Numbered from the stretch's first letter, positions 24,387 to 37,715 are shown. The stretch is 64,000 nucleotides of DNA from Paramacrobiotus metropolitanus (GCF_019649055.1 NW_026570248.1:806001-870000); one strand, 5' to 3'. The notes: a model not told the origin generated them from the letters alone. Numbers and translations are program-made.

Positions 24387-24519
24387 AAGCTTTAACAGCA
24401 ACTTCCAGGCCCGTCTTTAAGGGGGGAGCGCAATGACGCCCCTCTCCCGGAGGGAAGAAACGGGATAATGGTGTGCCGGAAGCTGGCTCTGGTGCAAGAA
24501 AGTTGCTGTTAAAGTCTTG
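24387..24519. repeat. Inverted repeat flanking ~95 bp of GC-rich sequence
   Basis: Arm ctttaacagcaactt at 24390-24404 is repeated exactly inverted at 24500-24514; with one gap the match extends to 24387 and 24519. The interior has a G6 run and ctcccggaggg. No target-site duplication is obvious. Could be an old foldback or MITE remnant. Confidence 0.5.
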
Positions 24520-24646
24520 AGCTTTTTAGAAGGAGCGCAGTCTCTTTCGAAAAACGGGGCAACAGTCTCTCTTAGTCTTTTGGAGGGGCTTTTTGGAAGG
24601 CACCAGCTGCGTCAGTTGAAAAATGGCTGAAAATTTTGGAAAAAAC

Positions 24647-24682
24647 TGTAGAAAAGTGGCTAAAAAAAGCCACCTTTCTACA
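24647..24682. repeat. Hairpin, 15-bp arms with one mismatch
   Basis: tgtagaaaagtggct (24647-24661) pairs with agccacctttctaca (24668-24682) around a 6-nt A-only loop. It lies 73 bp left of the MITE. Confidence 0.7.
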
Positions 24683-24755
24683 CTTTTCTATTGCAATTTC
24701 AGTTGTCAGTATCTGTACACTTAATATTAAAATTATTTAAAAGAACGAACTCTTA

Positions 24756-24919
24756 GGCCTCGTCCCGAATTCAAAGCGAATCTCGTTGCGATACAGCAAC
24801 TCCACCTCGCGAGGTGGCTTCGCGTACCGTATCTGTAGGCGTGGCCACTGCATACAGCCACCTCGTGCAGTTGAGCAACCGTACCATAACGAGATTCGCT
24901 TTGAAATCGGGACGAGGCC
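24756..24919. mobile_element. 164-bp MITE with 32-bp terminal inverted repeats and TTA target duplication
   Basis: The left end ggcctcgtcccgaattcaaa (continuing through gcgaatctcgtt) and the right end (aacgagattcgc...cgaggcc) are inverted copies differing at a single base. TTA flanks both sides (24753-24755 and 24920-24922). TTA duplications with GGCC-type termini are typical of PIF/Harbinger-related (Tourist-like) elements. The ~100-bp interior contains short palindromes (cacctcgcgaggtgg) and no transposase. The near-identical arms suggest a fairly recent insertion. Confidence 0.75.
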
Positions 24920-27161
24920 TTAGTTTACACGATGCAAGTAAATTATATTCATATCGTCCACCGACCGCACTAATCTACGACCACACGTGTACAAAGCCGA
25001 TACGTCGTTTTCGTCTTTCCCTGTGCAATAGAAGCCGGATCCAGCTAGTTTCACCATCAACAAATTAAATTACTTAAGTAACCTTAACAGTGTTAATACG
25101 CTTTAGTTTAGTCTTGTCCACTTTTAACTTTTAATAATAAAACTAGGCCGAGTAATATAACGATTACGCAACGGGCTGTTACGGGCTACGTGCACGAGAA
25201 TTACTGCATAATTTTGAATAAACATTTTTATTTTTAATGTATGTATTGGGATTGTTAAATTGGTCTTTATGGTATGTAATTAAGGCGAGTCAACCGCATA
25301 AAAGCTTCCTTTCCCCCATGAACTATCGTTGGCTGCCTTAGCCTGCCTATGCCAATGCCCAGAAGAATTACTGTATACCGTATAACGAGCTTTCGAAGCT
25401 TCCAAACAATAGTTCTTTAGGGCATTATATTATTATGGTCAAGTGTAGACAATCACGGAAAAGGAATGTTGCAATAACTATATTCCTATTGATTTGCATA
25501 CCTACAACGCTACAAGCAATTTCTATGTACAATAGATACGCTTGTAATGGATCCATTGGGCATCAGCATCTAGGTATACTCTGTAGCGCCAACGTGAATA
25601 CCGGATGCCGGGAACAGTAATTTTGGAAATACAGTACGTGCATACATACAATCTGCATGCTGCCAGTGCCTATAATCTGCACCTCCTCCAGTCCCAAATG
25701 CTACTCTAGTAATAACCATGCGTAGACTGTCTCTTTACAGCCGCAACTCTTGTACTTACTTGTAAATTTGTGAGTCTGGTAGAGAAACAGCAGGGATCGT
25801 CCATGCAAAAGGAAAGCACAGTTCCCCCGCATATGGCGACATTACAGTAAGTACTCAATGCAGACATGACGACATGGAGAAGGCTGCACTCCAGAATGTA
25901 CGAGTGCTTTTGATTCAGCGCTTGCATCCTACGTAAATCGTATTCGCTTTATTTTGCATTTATGCAGAGTTGATACCAAGGACGACGTTTTGATGCTTCA
26001 TTAATGTGTTACATATCATATTGGTCATTGCCTAAACTTTTAAGCTTAAAAACTAAAATATTATTCCTCATAAAGTCAGATATGTTAACATCTATTTTTT
26101 TCATTGTTAATTTTTATGAATACAATACATTGTTGCACAAGTTACAACGAAATTTCCACTCTCGGAGTTTCTGAGTGGCATCGTTCCTTGTATCACCTAT
26201 CAGGAGTCTGGAAGTCTCAGATTGATATTGAGTATTCCCACGGTTGTACGAGCACAAGTACCCTGACTTATACGGTACGGGTGCCCAGATGCTGTATTGT
26301 ACTGTTTAATAATCTCAGCGTCTATGGAGTTGTTTTCTCAGTCGTCGTCCCACAAATCTTTTCGTGGGTAATCTGTTGCACAGTACAGTGGTAAGTGTCT
26401 GAATGCTCGTCAGTCGTCGGGCGTCAACGATGTCTATGACCGTATGCGTTCTGCTTAGTAAAACGGGATTGCAGCTCCTGCATGCTTCTGTGCTCGTTAA
26501 TAATGCTCGCTGGATGTGCAGCACGGCAGTTTTAATGATCGGCATCAGTATCCCTTAGTGAACAGGATTGCGTATTATCCATCCAGGAGACACCATTTCT
26601 GCTTGCAACGTTAACGGTGGTGACTCGTGTATTAGTTGTTACCTAATCGGCAGCCTGCCGCTACACGCGGGCTATAAAATTTAATTGTGAAGAGGCTGCT
26701 GATCCTGGCTCACAGGAGTTACAACTTACAACCATTACACTCCAGTTCCATTACTTACGGATTTTTTTATTAGTGCCTCTGATTATACGTACGTTTCAAA
26801 ATTTGTCTTGCGCGTGTTTGCTCGAAATAAATTACTTATTACCCTCTCCTCCCGGGTTTTGATAGTCATAATGAGCATTTCCATTTGGTCTCTTATACTA
26901 TAGGATTTGAGCAGTCTACGTATCAGTGGACTTTCAGTTTTATATCAAACCTAAATCGTCTCCAACAGTGTGACGTTGATTTTACATTCCGTCTTGTCTC
27001 TTGTGCACCATAAAGCTAATTACCATTACACAACTGCCGCTGATTGTCGCTAACCGGCTAGATCTTCTGAGCATAATTAATTGCTTACATATTCCGTGTC
27101 TTGTTGACAGCCATATAAATATAATTTCCGGTATTGTCCCTGGGTGGCACGACTGAAAACA

Positions 27162-30100
27162 ATGCCTGCCGAACGACATAACCAAATCCCAGTGCCGGAT
27201 GGTTTACGAGCCATGCTGCAAAAATTTGTTGTGTCTGTGCTCAGGTATGTACATACCTCTATAATACCTAATTCGTAATGGCACACCGTAGAAACAGGAC
27301 GTAGAATTCACTGCAATAATAGTATTTTATCGCGCTTAGTACAAGTCGAATGAGTTTTATATTCAACGCCCTTCGTGGACAATATGGCCCTAATGCATGA
27401 ATTGGTGGATTATGCTCCATAAAAACGATTATAGTCTTATGTGCCATGGTTTTCATGAATGATCACTGATTATGATAAGGTTGACTTGCGCCGTGCCGTA
27501 TGGCTACCGCGGACCTCAGATAATCAGCTTGTTATTGTAATACACAGAACTTCCGTGATAATCGCGGTACAACTTTGGCTGCTGGTGGGCAACATAGGTA
27601 TATTTTTCCGGCTGCAGCCGCCTTCACAGGTTTATTATTCACGTATTCATAAAAGCTACATATATATTTGCTGAAGTAGAAATCACGTAGCATAATGTAA
27701 GCAAAGTTCAGGCATTCTTACCGTAGGCATTTGTTAGCGCGCTAGCTGGGACCATAAATGACGGCACGTGCTATATTATTATGACAATTAACGTATGCGG
27801 GGACTTTTCGATTTTGTTTATCTGGTGCTAGTACTGTAGATGCAACTGGATCAGTATGCCCGATTGTTGATAAATTCTTTTTCCACAGAGAAAAGGTGCC
27901 CTCTGGGAATCTTGTTCCATACGCTGCTGCTTATTTTAGCAGACTTAACTTGAACGAAGTAAGTGCTCGTGAATGTTATTTGATCCAAGCTTGAGTTTGC
28001 GATCCAGGTGTTGGGTAAATGGTGATAGTAACACGCAGACGTAGTACTGCATTCTGAAAACTGCTGCAATTAGGTGTACGCAGTTTATGTAGTTTGATAT
28101 GCCTATATACTACTACATATGTGAGATGTAAAAGGGATGTGAGGAAAGGGTGTTATCAAATTTGTTGCTATTAATTAACTGGACGCTTTTCTTGCATGTG
28201 TATCTTATAAACTAAGCAGATGAATTATATGGATGATGTGCAGCATGACAAATAAGTAATCAATTTTATGTCACTCAAAATCCGCGTTAAGAAAATTTTG
28301 CTCAAGGGATTAAGAAAGATTTGCTCAGTTTTGTTCATGCAATTTTTGTATGAAATTGCCAAACACTGGTTGTTGTAACACTGGCAAATAGTATTTTACA
28401 TATACCATTGAGACGTTTCACATTTTCTGTTGCGAATAAATTTTAAAAGTAAAGTCTGTAAATATTTGTAGATTGGTACAGTATATGTTGACATTTGTGC
28501 AGATTTATATAATAATTATGTTAGTGATGTGCAAACTGCATACTCAACATAAAATAGTTGTAATCATGTGCGATAATTAACGAGGGCGATTTACAAGTAG
28601 CACGTTTTTTGCAAACATTTGAATTGCAGGAGGCATCCGCTCATCGTACAGGCTCAATGACAGCTCGTGTAGTATTTCGCGATGATGTGTTGGACAGGAG
28701 TAATGGCGAGCATGACCGCGAAGATCAGGAGTCGCCGTCTGGCGGCTCGTATGGACACCGGTAATTGCAGTATGGTATTCATTTTATTGGAGATACATAA
28801 ATTGCGGTTATGTGCCACTTGATGTTCTAATTCTGTGATACGCATGAATTATGTGACCATCGTTTTATCGTTGTACGCAGTGGATCGGAAGACTCCAACG
28901 AGTTAGCGGAACTCCAGCAGTTTCAAAAACAGAAAATGCGAAGACGCCAGTCTGTGTCGGCTGAAAGTAAGTCATGCAGTCACTCGTTGCTCAATTGATT
29001 TAGTTGTGGGCTGTTGAATTACGCAGCGGGAATAGGATATGAATATTTTACTTAAAAGCAACCATTTAGAAGTATGTTGTACATGGTTAACTCCGTTGCT
29101 TAATTTTCTCTTTTCGCTTTGCTCAATATTCCTGCCCGAGTTATTTACTTCCTCCAAGGAAATTTCCGTGAGGCCGAGACTACTAAATTAATGAAGTGTT
29201 TTAACATTGTAGACTCATCGCAAAAGCAATGCACGGCATTAATAAAAAAGATATAGAAGTAATCAAAGTTTTACAAACAAGACAACGTGGATATAATTTA
29301 TCCAGATTGAGAAGTATTTGTGGTAGTATTTCTATCGTATGGCGCATTGCTCGGTAATGTGTTGTCCGCCTTTCGCTTGGTAGTGAATTAATAATATACA
29401 CTTGGATTTGTACAAAGCCGGAGTCCGAGGTTTCTTCGTGCTTTATGTGTCTTTGTGGTATTTCTTATTTCTTCGAACTTCATTGCAGATTTTTCGGACA
29501 TTAATGACTGAATCTACCCCTATAGACCCTACACTTACAGAATAAAGCAGAGGTTAACCAGGGATTATTTTTAGTACTGTAGAAGCGCAGAGCGGTACTG
29601 TATGTGTAATAGCATTTTATTATCCATCTGGAGCAAAAAGAAAATCATTATGCATTTTCCGAGCGATGTAAATTTTCTACCGTAATGAAGAAAATATCCA
29701 GCTGTGGCTGTACGAAAAGAAGATTCCAGGTTTCGACAAAGCTCTAAGAATGATCAGAAATAATTCCTTTTAATATGTGTAGATTGCATATTTTCATAAA
29801 ATTTTTAAAGAGATGTATCTAAAAAAATTCAGTATTCTCGAATTTCCGCTTCGATGGCACTGTAGAACACTTATGGTTAATGCTGTGCACGTTTTCAATA
29901 TCTCATACATCTAAAATTATCTACCTTCTTCTGCAACTAATTTTGGCTTGCATAGTCAGGTATCTTTGCTTATCCGGCACTACTAACCAAGTGCACAATA
30001 AAAAATTAATGATCATGCAAGCATGCAGCGTAGATAGATCAGACGTGCTTCTTACCGTGTATAGAATAATGACCTGCTGCACTGTGGGCTGATAAATGTA

Positions 30101-32473
30101 ACTAATAAAGCTACTTTTACCCCCACGGGATCGCCATGAATTATTCAGCTGAAAGCGCGGGGTGTTATTCGCTCTATTCAGCGGCTTGACTAACAAGATA
30201 AACATGCTTTATCCATATAGGTTTTGATCCTTCCGCCACGGATGAGCCCGAAACGGAAATAGTCCACTATCAAAAAGACGAACATCAGTTGGAGCGGCTG
30301 AAGAAAGCCGTGCAGGGCTGTTTTCTCTTTCGATCTTTAGACAGTGCTCAGCTTCTCAAAGTACTCAATGCACTTTTTGAGGTGGGTCACCTTGCTTTTT
30401 TCCACATTGCACCTGTTTCCTTTGAATTTCATTAAATCGCTCTCTTTTTTAAACAGGTTGACGTGACGCCGGGAACACACGTAAGCGGGCGTGCATCGCC
30501 AGATGCCGGCAGATTTTTCCTATCTCTTTGACAGAGTATGGAAATCGATTTTGATTAGGTTATTGACCAAGGCGATGAGAATGCCGACAATTTTTACGTT
30601 GTGGAAAGCGGAATTTATGATGTTTACGTGAACAATGCTCTACAAGAGCCGCAGCACTGCTGGGAGTATGATAATTCGGGATCGTTTGGAGAGCTAGCGT
30701 TGATGTACAATCAGCCGCGTGCCGCCACAGTCGTGGCACGCACAGCCGGCAAACTGTGGGCTCTGGTTAGTACTAGTTGATTATGTCCTCGCAATGATTT
30801 TTCTCCGAACTGACTATTTTTTGTTGCTTTTATAGGATCGTCAGACGTTCCAGCGCATCGTCTTGAAAGCGGCTTTCAAGAAACGCTGCATTTATATGGT
30901 GAGCAGGCGCGATGGTCGACTTTACGATCGGGTTAACGCCCAGTGTAGATATTGATTTTTATCGCCGGTCTTTTTTTACCCATATGATTTAGTTTTGTCT
31001 TTGGGGTTAACAGGATCTTATTGATAATGTGGATTTTCTCGCCGAATTACATCCATACGAGAAGCAGAATTTATGTGATGCGCTGCAGCCGAAAGTTTAT
31101 CACGATGACGATATAATCGTGCGACAAGGTTTGTCCATTATTCAATCAGGACTAATGTACGTTTGAGTAGGGATCTGTCGAAGGAAAGTCGTACTGGCAG
31201 GCTATTTACTTTTTTGGGAAACCTAATTGGTTGCTTAGTCAGGAATACTGGTTGACGGGATGTGTTGTCGAATTTGTCGGCATCTCGTTGATTTCCGCTG
31301 CTTCGAGGCATTTGTGTGTCTTTAACAGCGCGTTGGGATTGTTAACTGGTAGTTTCACACTGTCGTTATCATTAAAAGTCCAAGTGAAGATGCGGAATGC
31401 GGCAATACGATCCTCAACCAACCAACTCAGTGACGCTGCATCGAGAACCGAGATCAGTAATTTGCATAACCCCTTAAAGTGCATGGTTTTGTGAAGCAGT
31501 TTGTCGTTTAACGGTGTATCAGTTTTTGGCTCACTCGGAAGATAATCGGGGTTGCTGATGTTTGCTGTTGTATGCTTGGTTTTTAACTTTTGTGTTACTT
31601 CACGTTGCGGCGATTTGCAAAACCGATATTTTACCAATAGTAATGGTCTCGTGAGTACTATACTTGGCGGTAATATTGATGTATTAATAATTAAAGTGCT
31701 TTAAGCTGGATTCTAAAAATATGTATATACCTTTACACTCAATCACTCATTAATAATATGTGGCGGCCGAATAAGAAAGGAGGACCATACTCACAGATAA
31801 TTGGAGATTGGTCCCAGTACTGCCAGGATTACAGACCTTGTCCTTGATTGGGCCGTTATAATAACATCATAGAAGAGCAAATCGGGCTTAAAGTCGCTGT
31901 GCCAGGGCTAACGTAATGCTAGACTAATTTGGATTATTTTTAGGTGATTTTGCGGATGGAATGTATTTTATTGAGAGCGGCGAAGTGGTGGTGACACGCA
32001 GTGAGGAAGGTGTGGAGAAGGAAATCGACCGGCTCACTGACGGCCAGTATTTCGGTGAATTGGTATGTGCAAGTAATGCATTGGCCTGTGTAGGCAGTGT
32101 AATGTATAGCAATTTTAACCTTTTCCGCTTGGAGTCCTTCTTATGATTGATTTCGTGTTTTTCTCGATGGATAGGCTCTGATTACACAACGACCGCGAGC
32201 TGCCACTGTCGTAGCCAATGGTATGTTGTAATTTGTGCGCGCCGACTGTGCCTGTCTTCGGTCTGTGCGTGGTATGTGATTAATTTCTTCGTGCGCTGAC
32301 TGTTATCCTGTGATTTTACAGGGGAATGTAAGGTTGCATTCCTGGATGTCAAGGCATTTGAACGGCTTCTGGGTCCGTGTGTGGAGATAATGAAACGCAA
32401 TATTGATCGATATCGTCATCAGCTGGAGAGAGTCTTCGGACAAAGTCACTTACTGGAAACAACGGAATTGTAA
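27162..32473 (+). CDS. PRKAR2: cAMP-dependent protein kinase type II regulatory subunit
   Basis: Binds and inhibits the PKA catalytic subunit and releases it on cAMP binding; docks to AKAPs through its N-terminus. Twelve phase-matched exons: 27162..27244, 27889..27958, 28630..28760, 28881..28966, 30221..30381, 30457..30480, 30559..30765, 30836..30898, 31014..31128, 31944..32062, 32175..32220, 32322..32473, giving 418 aa. Docking/dimerisation domain at residues 1-50 ([20 protein letters not shown], then [10 protein letters not shown]). Inhibitor site RRRQSV has a phosphorylatable Ser119, which makes it type II rather than the Ala/Gly pseudosubstrate of type I. Two cyclic-nucleotide domains each carry the phosphate-binding cassette: [18 protein letters not shown] and [18 protein letters not shown], both with the key Glu and Arg. 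Exon 6 is only 24 nt (VDVTPGTH). Confidence 0.97.
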
Positions 32474-34449
32474 TTTGTACCTTCCTTACTGCCAACACCA
32501 TGGAAAAGATTCCCACTGCTGGTTCTTTTCAACAATCATGCCGGTCAATAAGGGAACAAAAAGCAGGAAAATGTTGCTCTTTGCTAATTGATTTTATTAG
32601 CGTTAGCTTAATGTGCTAAAGGAAGATAACATATATTTTCGCATCACAATATTCCCGGCTTCTTCATCCCACTCATCCAGGAACGTGGAATCGAATTATC
32701 TTTCCAACCGGTGTTTCCTTCTCGTCGTGTTTGGGCTCGTTCTGTTGGATTCCCTTTTTATGCAATCCATTTTTGCTTTCTTGCTGTATTTTACTGGATT
32801 TCCCCCGTTATGTTTGAATTTGGTTGACATGTTTTATTATTATTATTTATTTTTAAAATTACAGTTTTATTTGTTTTAACGTTGTTACGGATAAAGGTTG
32901 GTGTAAGATACCCAAACTGGACATTCAGACCTAGGCCTAAGTACTTACAATTAGTATAAAATATGAATCCACCAGTCGCTGTTACTCGAACAGTTTTTAG
33001 CAGTGTTTCACTTCCCACCATTTGCTGGCGTGTAACGAATCATGTTGAAAATGACAGTCGTTAAAAATAGAGCTGTAATAATGTGGTCTACTACAAAATG
33101 GAAAATACTTCTCTGTCATTTCGACAAGATTTTTTTGTAAAGACTATTTATAAGGTTTCGATATTTTTACTATTAAAAGAAAGGGCCTGATAGTGTACGC
33201 ACAAAGCACATTGCATCATTGGCATGATTGACATTTCTACATGCAGAAACCTGTGTCAGGCTACAACTTCAACCTTTCGCCTTAATTTTTGGGACACAGC
33301 CTTTGTACCGCATCCACAACTGAAACTAAATTTGGCGGCATGGCAGACAGGAGCAAAATTATTATTCATAAAAAGGTTTACTGCCCTTACTGTTATTTTA
33401 GACCATTTTACTGAAGTCCTTTATTAACGTTAAGCTTCTGTGAAAATGTCTTTCAAAGTCCGTATTCCGTAACGACGAAAATAACTCGTACAATCTGCAA
33501 CATTTTCGGTACAACCTTCATTGATTTACTGGATAGTATCAGCTTTACTGAAATACAAATATGTATAAAGAAATTTTCCAATATAAAGTAAACATACAGC
33601 AGAGACAGCGTCCGTGCTCGCAGCAAACAGTTTATCCAAATTAGCCAAAGCCGATGCTGTTCCAAAATGTATCTCGCTTTTCCAAGTTGGATTTCAAGTT
33701 GGTTGGTGGACAACCTGGGTAAGTACTGCGCAGATAGCATCCGTCTTATGCCGCCTGCTCCCTTGACATAATATTATTGTTTTTCGTGGTCAAGCGCTGA
33801 CTTCTGGTCCTAGTACTGTACGTTAAGTCCAAGGGCGACAGTCACGTGCAACTTTCGGTATTTCAGGTCGCGGTATTGCTCTGTTGGAATTGTTAAGCTG
33901 TTGCTTCCACTCGCATGGATCACTGCTGCGATGTCCGAAACTTTCGGACATATATTTTTTTCGAAACTAAATATTCGGACCGAAAGCATATGAGGTACTT
34001 TGCTGACGTTCGTATACCATTGATGGTGACCCGTACCTTCATCGTGGCTCTGTGCCGAATGCCTTCGAAACTTAAACTTTATTTCAAGAAATAATAAAAC
34101 TGGAATTTAAAAATGCCTTAATACGATAGTATGAATTTGATTTCGGTCATCGTGCTCATGGTTATGTTATGTACAAGCATGTCGCGTAGTACGAGTACAA
34201 ATATTACTTGATGGTGAGTACGAGTACTGCATGCACATTTGCAGCTTACCATTGGGTGATAACAAAAAATACAGCAAAACGCGTTTGTGCTTTTTTTTTG
34301 TTTTTTTGTCATATACCTAATCTATGCAAGCTGCAGAGGGCAACAAACAACTCAGACACGGCAAGCAGGTTTGAAAGAAAACGAAAGTTTCAGAAAACGT
34401 ACCCGTGTTTTGAGGAATTGTGCTGCACGCATACGGTTTCAGGTAACAG

Positions 34450-34483
34450 TCAAAGCCTCAAAGTCTTCAAAGCCTCAAAGTCT
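34450..34483. repeat. Perfect 17-bp tandem duplication
   Basis: tcaaagcctcaaagtct occurs at 34450-34466 and again at 34467-34483 with no mismatch. The unit itself holds two similar halves (tcaaagcc, tcaaagtc). Confidence 0.85.
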
Positions 34484-34861
34484 TTAGCGGCTTCCTGTTT
34501 CGCAGCAATTCAACTGATTGTGAGAATAAAAATGTAGGTAAAAAAGTTAAATTAAAACAGCTACAACAGAAAGCGTAAGTGCAATATAAAAGCGGGTGGC
34601 GGGGTGTGTTACAACTGTTACGTTAATATGCCTGCCCAGTGGCCATTATTAAGGAAATATTACACTAAAGTGGAAATTTGGTTCCAAAGAGCGAAATTTG
34701 GTTCCCACGAGCAATGACCTGGACACCGTGCTCTCGCCGTCCCCATGTAGCCCGGCCTTTTCAGTGGATGCTTGGAATGGCGAATTGTTATCTCCGCAAT
34801 TGTGGAACTCTTTCGAAGTCGGGGACAATATTTTTCACTGAGAACTATTATTAACGTGCGG

Positions 34862-35120
34862 GCAAGCTCGAAAGCATCCGGAAGTGTGGCACATCTTGCG
34901 CATCTTGCGGAGTACAGCAAACGTCGTATATTCGCTTTCGTGGACGAAATGGGTTATTGGTTTTATCCCCTGGCAGTCGACACATTCGGTACATTTGATA
35001 CGGCTTTCGCGCAGCGTATTCGCTTTGTTGGCAAAAAGATTCGCGACGTGACACGAGAACCTCTTTCTACGGCATTTTTGAAGCAACGATTAAGTTTGCC
35101 TGTTGTAAAAAGAAATCACT
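34862..35120 (+). mobile_element. Probable retrotransposon protein remnant, copy 1
   Basis: Within an open frame (34772-35206) the peptide reads ASGSVAHLA...FAFVDEMG...YPLAVDTFGTF, then FVGKKIRDVTREPLSTAFLK and QRLSL. This order, a Leu-Ala-Val-Asp/Glu-Thr-x-Gly core followed by a Gly-Lys-Lys-Ile and a Thr-Phe-Leu-x-Gln-Arg-Leu-Ser block, resembles the C-terminal part of reverse-transcriptase polyproteins of some non-LTR-type elements; that assignment is from memory of the pattern. No catalytic YxDD region is present, so this is a fragment. Confidence 0.35.
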
Positions 35121-36039
35121 GTGGCTGCTGTCTGTGCACTTTGAATGTGCGTTCTAAAGCGTCGGGCGATTTTGATTGTTTTTTCAGTGTTTATCATTTC
35201 GATTAATTTTACACAAATGCACCTCTTTGTTATTTTGATGGCTTTTGCCTAATAAAAAATTTACTTTACTTCGTTGTCACAGTATACATACAGTGTGCCG
35301 CTAGAAGTTCCGTTTCACTGCGTATCTCCGAAGAAAACACTAACTGGAAGTCTGGAAGGTTCTTCCCGTTAAAATGACCTGTGACGGTGTACTTGTAATC
35401 ATGCAGTTCACAACAGGTAGCCGGTAGCTGTACGAAACTTAGGATCCGGAAATGTGCAAACCAAAGCAACATCACCAGTAGAATTTTTTTTGCTTATTAT
35501 TGATACACTTTGTGGCTTCATACATTACGTTTGTGGCTGCATCAGTAAATCCGCATTTCCGACTCTGTCCTGGGCGGGTAAATATACGGCCTGCCATTGC
35601 ATTATGTCATGCGTGAGCACAAACATGGACAGTACTGCACAAAAGGGCACGATAAGCAAAGGACACCGAAGATACTAGCAGTTTGTAACCATATTAAGTA
35701 ATCTATTTTAAAAAGCTAATTCAGTTTTCTTATGTTGGTTTTAATTTGCTGCGGTTTTGCAGTGCCCAACTGCACCTGTAGCACGCACAGGTACATGCTG
35801 TGATGCAAATTGCGCCAGCTGTTATATTTGACCACATACAACTTTCCAGAATAGAACCGTAAACTTCTTTCGCTGACTTTAACGAATTGTCGTAAGACTG
35901 TGGGCTTCCTGAGTCAGAGCGAGGCTCCTGGTTTTTCTAGCAGAGACGGCAAGACCTTAATTCCGGTTCGTCACGATAATTAAAGCGGTTGTGTGGGATG
36001 CCACGTGTACATTGTTGGGACACGGTCGCCTCTGTCTCA

Positions 36040-36198
36040 TGTGAGAGAGAAGTTCAAAAAATCCGGCAGCGTGGCACAACTGGCGGAAAATACTGTAGTA
36101 AGTGGAACAAATATGCCTTCGTGGAAGAGATGGGAAAACCTCTCCTGTCCACTGGCAGTCGAAACGCTGGGAACCTCCGGGAACGTGGAATTTTAGTT
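36040..36198 (+). mobile_element. Probable retrotransposon protein remnant, copy 2, frameshifted
   Basis: Shows the same signature as copy 1 (KSGSVAQLAE, then AFVEEMG, then CPLAVETLGTSG), but AFVEEMG lies in a different reading frame from the flanking blocks, so it has at least two indels and cannot be functional. It ends at TAG after GNVEF. Copies 1 and 2 are in the same orientation about 1.2 kb apart. Confidence 0.35.
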
Positions 36199-37715
36199 TT
36201 ACGTAGAATTTTCTGGAAACTCTTAAGCAAACCGAAGCCTGTCCGTTATGGGTCACCAAAAAAATCTAGCTATAGCGCGATTGCTCGGGCTGATCGCGAA
36301 ACAATGTGCACTCCCCATAGGCTTGTATGTTAAGACGTACCTGCCGAAGAATGCGGTTGCCTAGCGCACAGACCTAAGTAACTTCAAGCTGATCTTTTCC
36401 ATGGATAAAGCATGGATCACTTGAACTGATTTTGAGGTTTGAACAGACATAAACTGTCCAGGCGGAGAAATGCGGTGGCCGGATGAACAGAATAAAAAAT
36501 CAGCAAAGCGGTTGCAAAAAATACGTATAACTGCTCTTACAGTGTCTCGTAATGGAGTGTTTCAGGTATATTGTACGAGTGAAAAACTTTTTATTTACGC
36601 TTAGGGCTTCGAAAGTACGATTTCGCCGCAAAATGGTTACCCGTCGCATCCCGTGGCTGCACCGGAAGCGTGCAAGGAATGTCACCCCCCAATTCAAAGG
36701 TGCTTATAGTCACTCTGCAAAGGTCACTTAGGCTTGGCCGAAATCGGCTGATGTATGGTATCATCCGCAATAGCATTGAATGATCAACAGCTCTGAGCTA
36801 TTGCTTTTGGACAACGAAGCCATCAGAATTTGTAAGCAAATTTCAAACAGAAATACCACGCTTAGTGGGTCGAGCCTCCCCTGGGTTCCCTAATTTTGAC
36901 CTCACCATTATTGGGAAAGCGGTATCAGCGTAGAATCTCCAAGTGAAAAAGATATCGGATACATAGTACGGAAACTAAGAAAAAATTAAATAAGGAAGTA
37001 TTTTATGACGGCTGACATGTGTTAATTTTTTGAAAAAACTGTCCCAGCTTGACTGAACAGGGCTGTATGTATCCGTACGCACATGCAAAAGTGCCCCTTT
37101 ACCGTCAACAAACCTACCGAACTATTGGACAAAACCAGATTAAAAAACAATCATTTCCGTGAGCGACAAAAATAGTGGGTTATAACTGCATTTTTTTTAT
37201 CTCACCAATTTAATATGTTAAAATTCAAAAGATCCGAAGCAAACGATTCCAAAAAACCCGGGTTCAAATTTTCAAAGGTTTTTTGTCACACTTCAGTTCC
37301 TGTTGGTTCGTACGGGCAGCACTATTCTAAAACATATATCTTGTACAGAGCGTTCTAAAGAGCATAATTTAATTCAATTCTCTTTATTTTAATTCGAACG
37401 GCTAAATTATCATAGTGACCTTTCCAGCTGAATGCTGTCCTGTCAAACATATAATTCAAATAAAGTTCTTCAGCATCTTCTGCTAACGTTAAAAAGTTAT
37501 TTATGAACAGTAATCGTAACGCTTGTCTGCCTACGCGATGAATTCCCGTTTAAGGTATAAAATTAGAGCACCCCTGTAAACATTCCTTCTCGCACCCTGT
37601 TTATTATACGCACCCTCTATTAATTCAAAGTTATAGTAAAGATTATTGTTTAAAGTTTAGTTATGGTTTTAAGTTTTACTTGATCGGTTACTGTTTGCAA
37701 TGCTGGCCGGTAATA

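Larger units (their letters stand above)
23155..27161. other. Intergenic between divergent FOXK and PKA RII genes
   Basis: Holds both promoters and several palindromic elements, listed separately. No coding exon recognised; the remaining open frames are short and unsupported. Confidence 0.5.
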
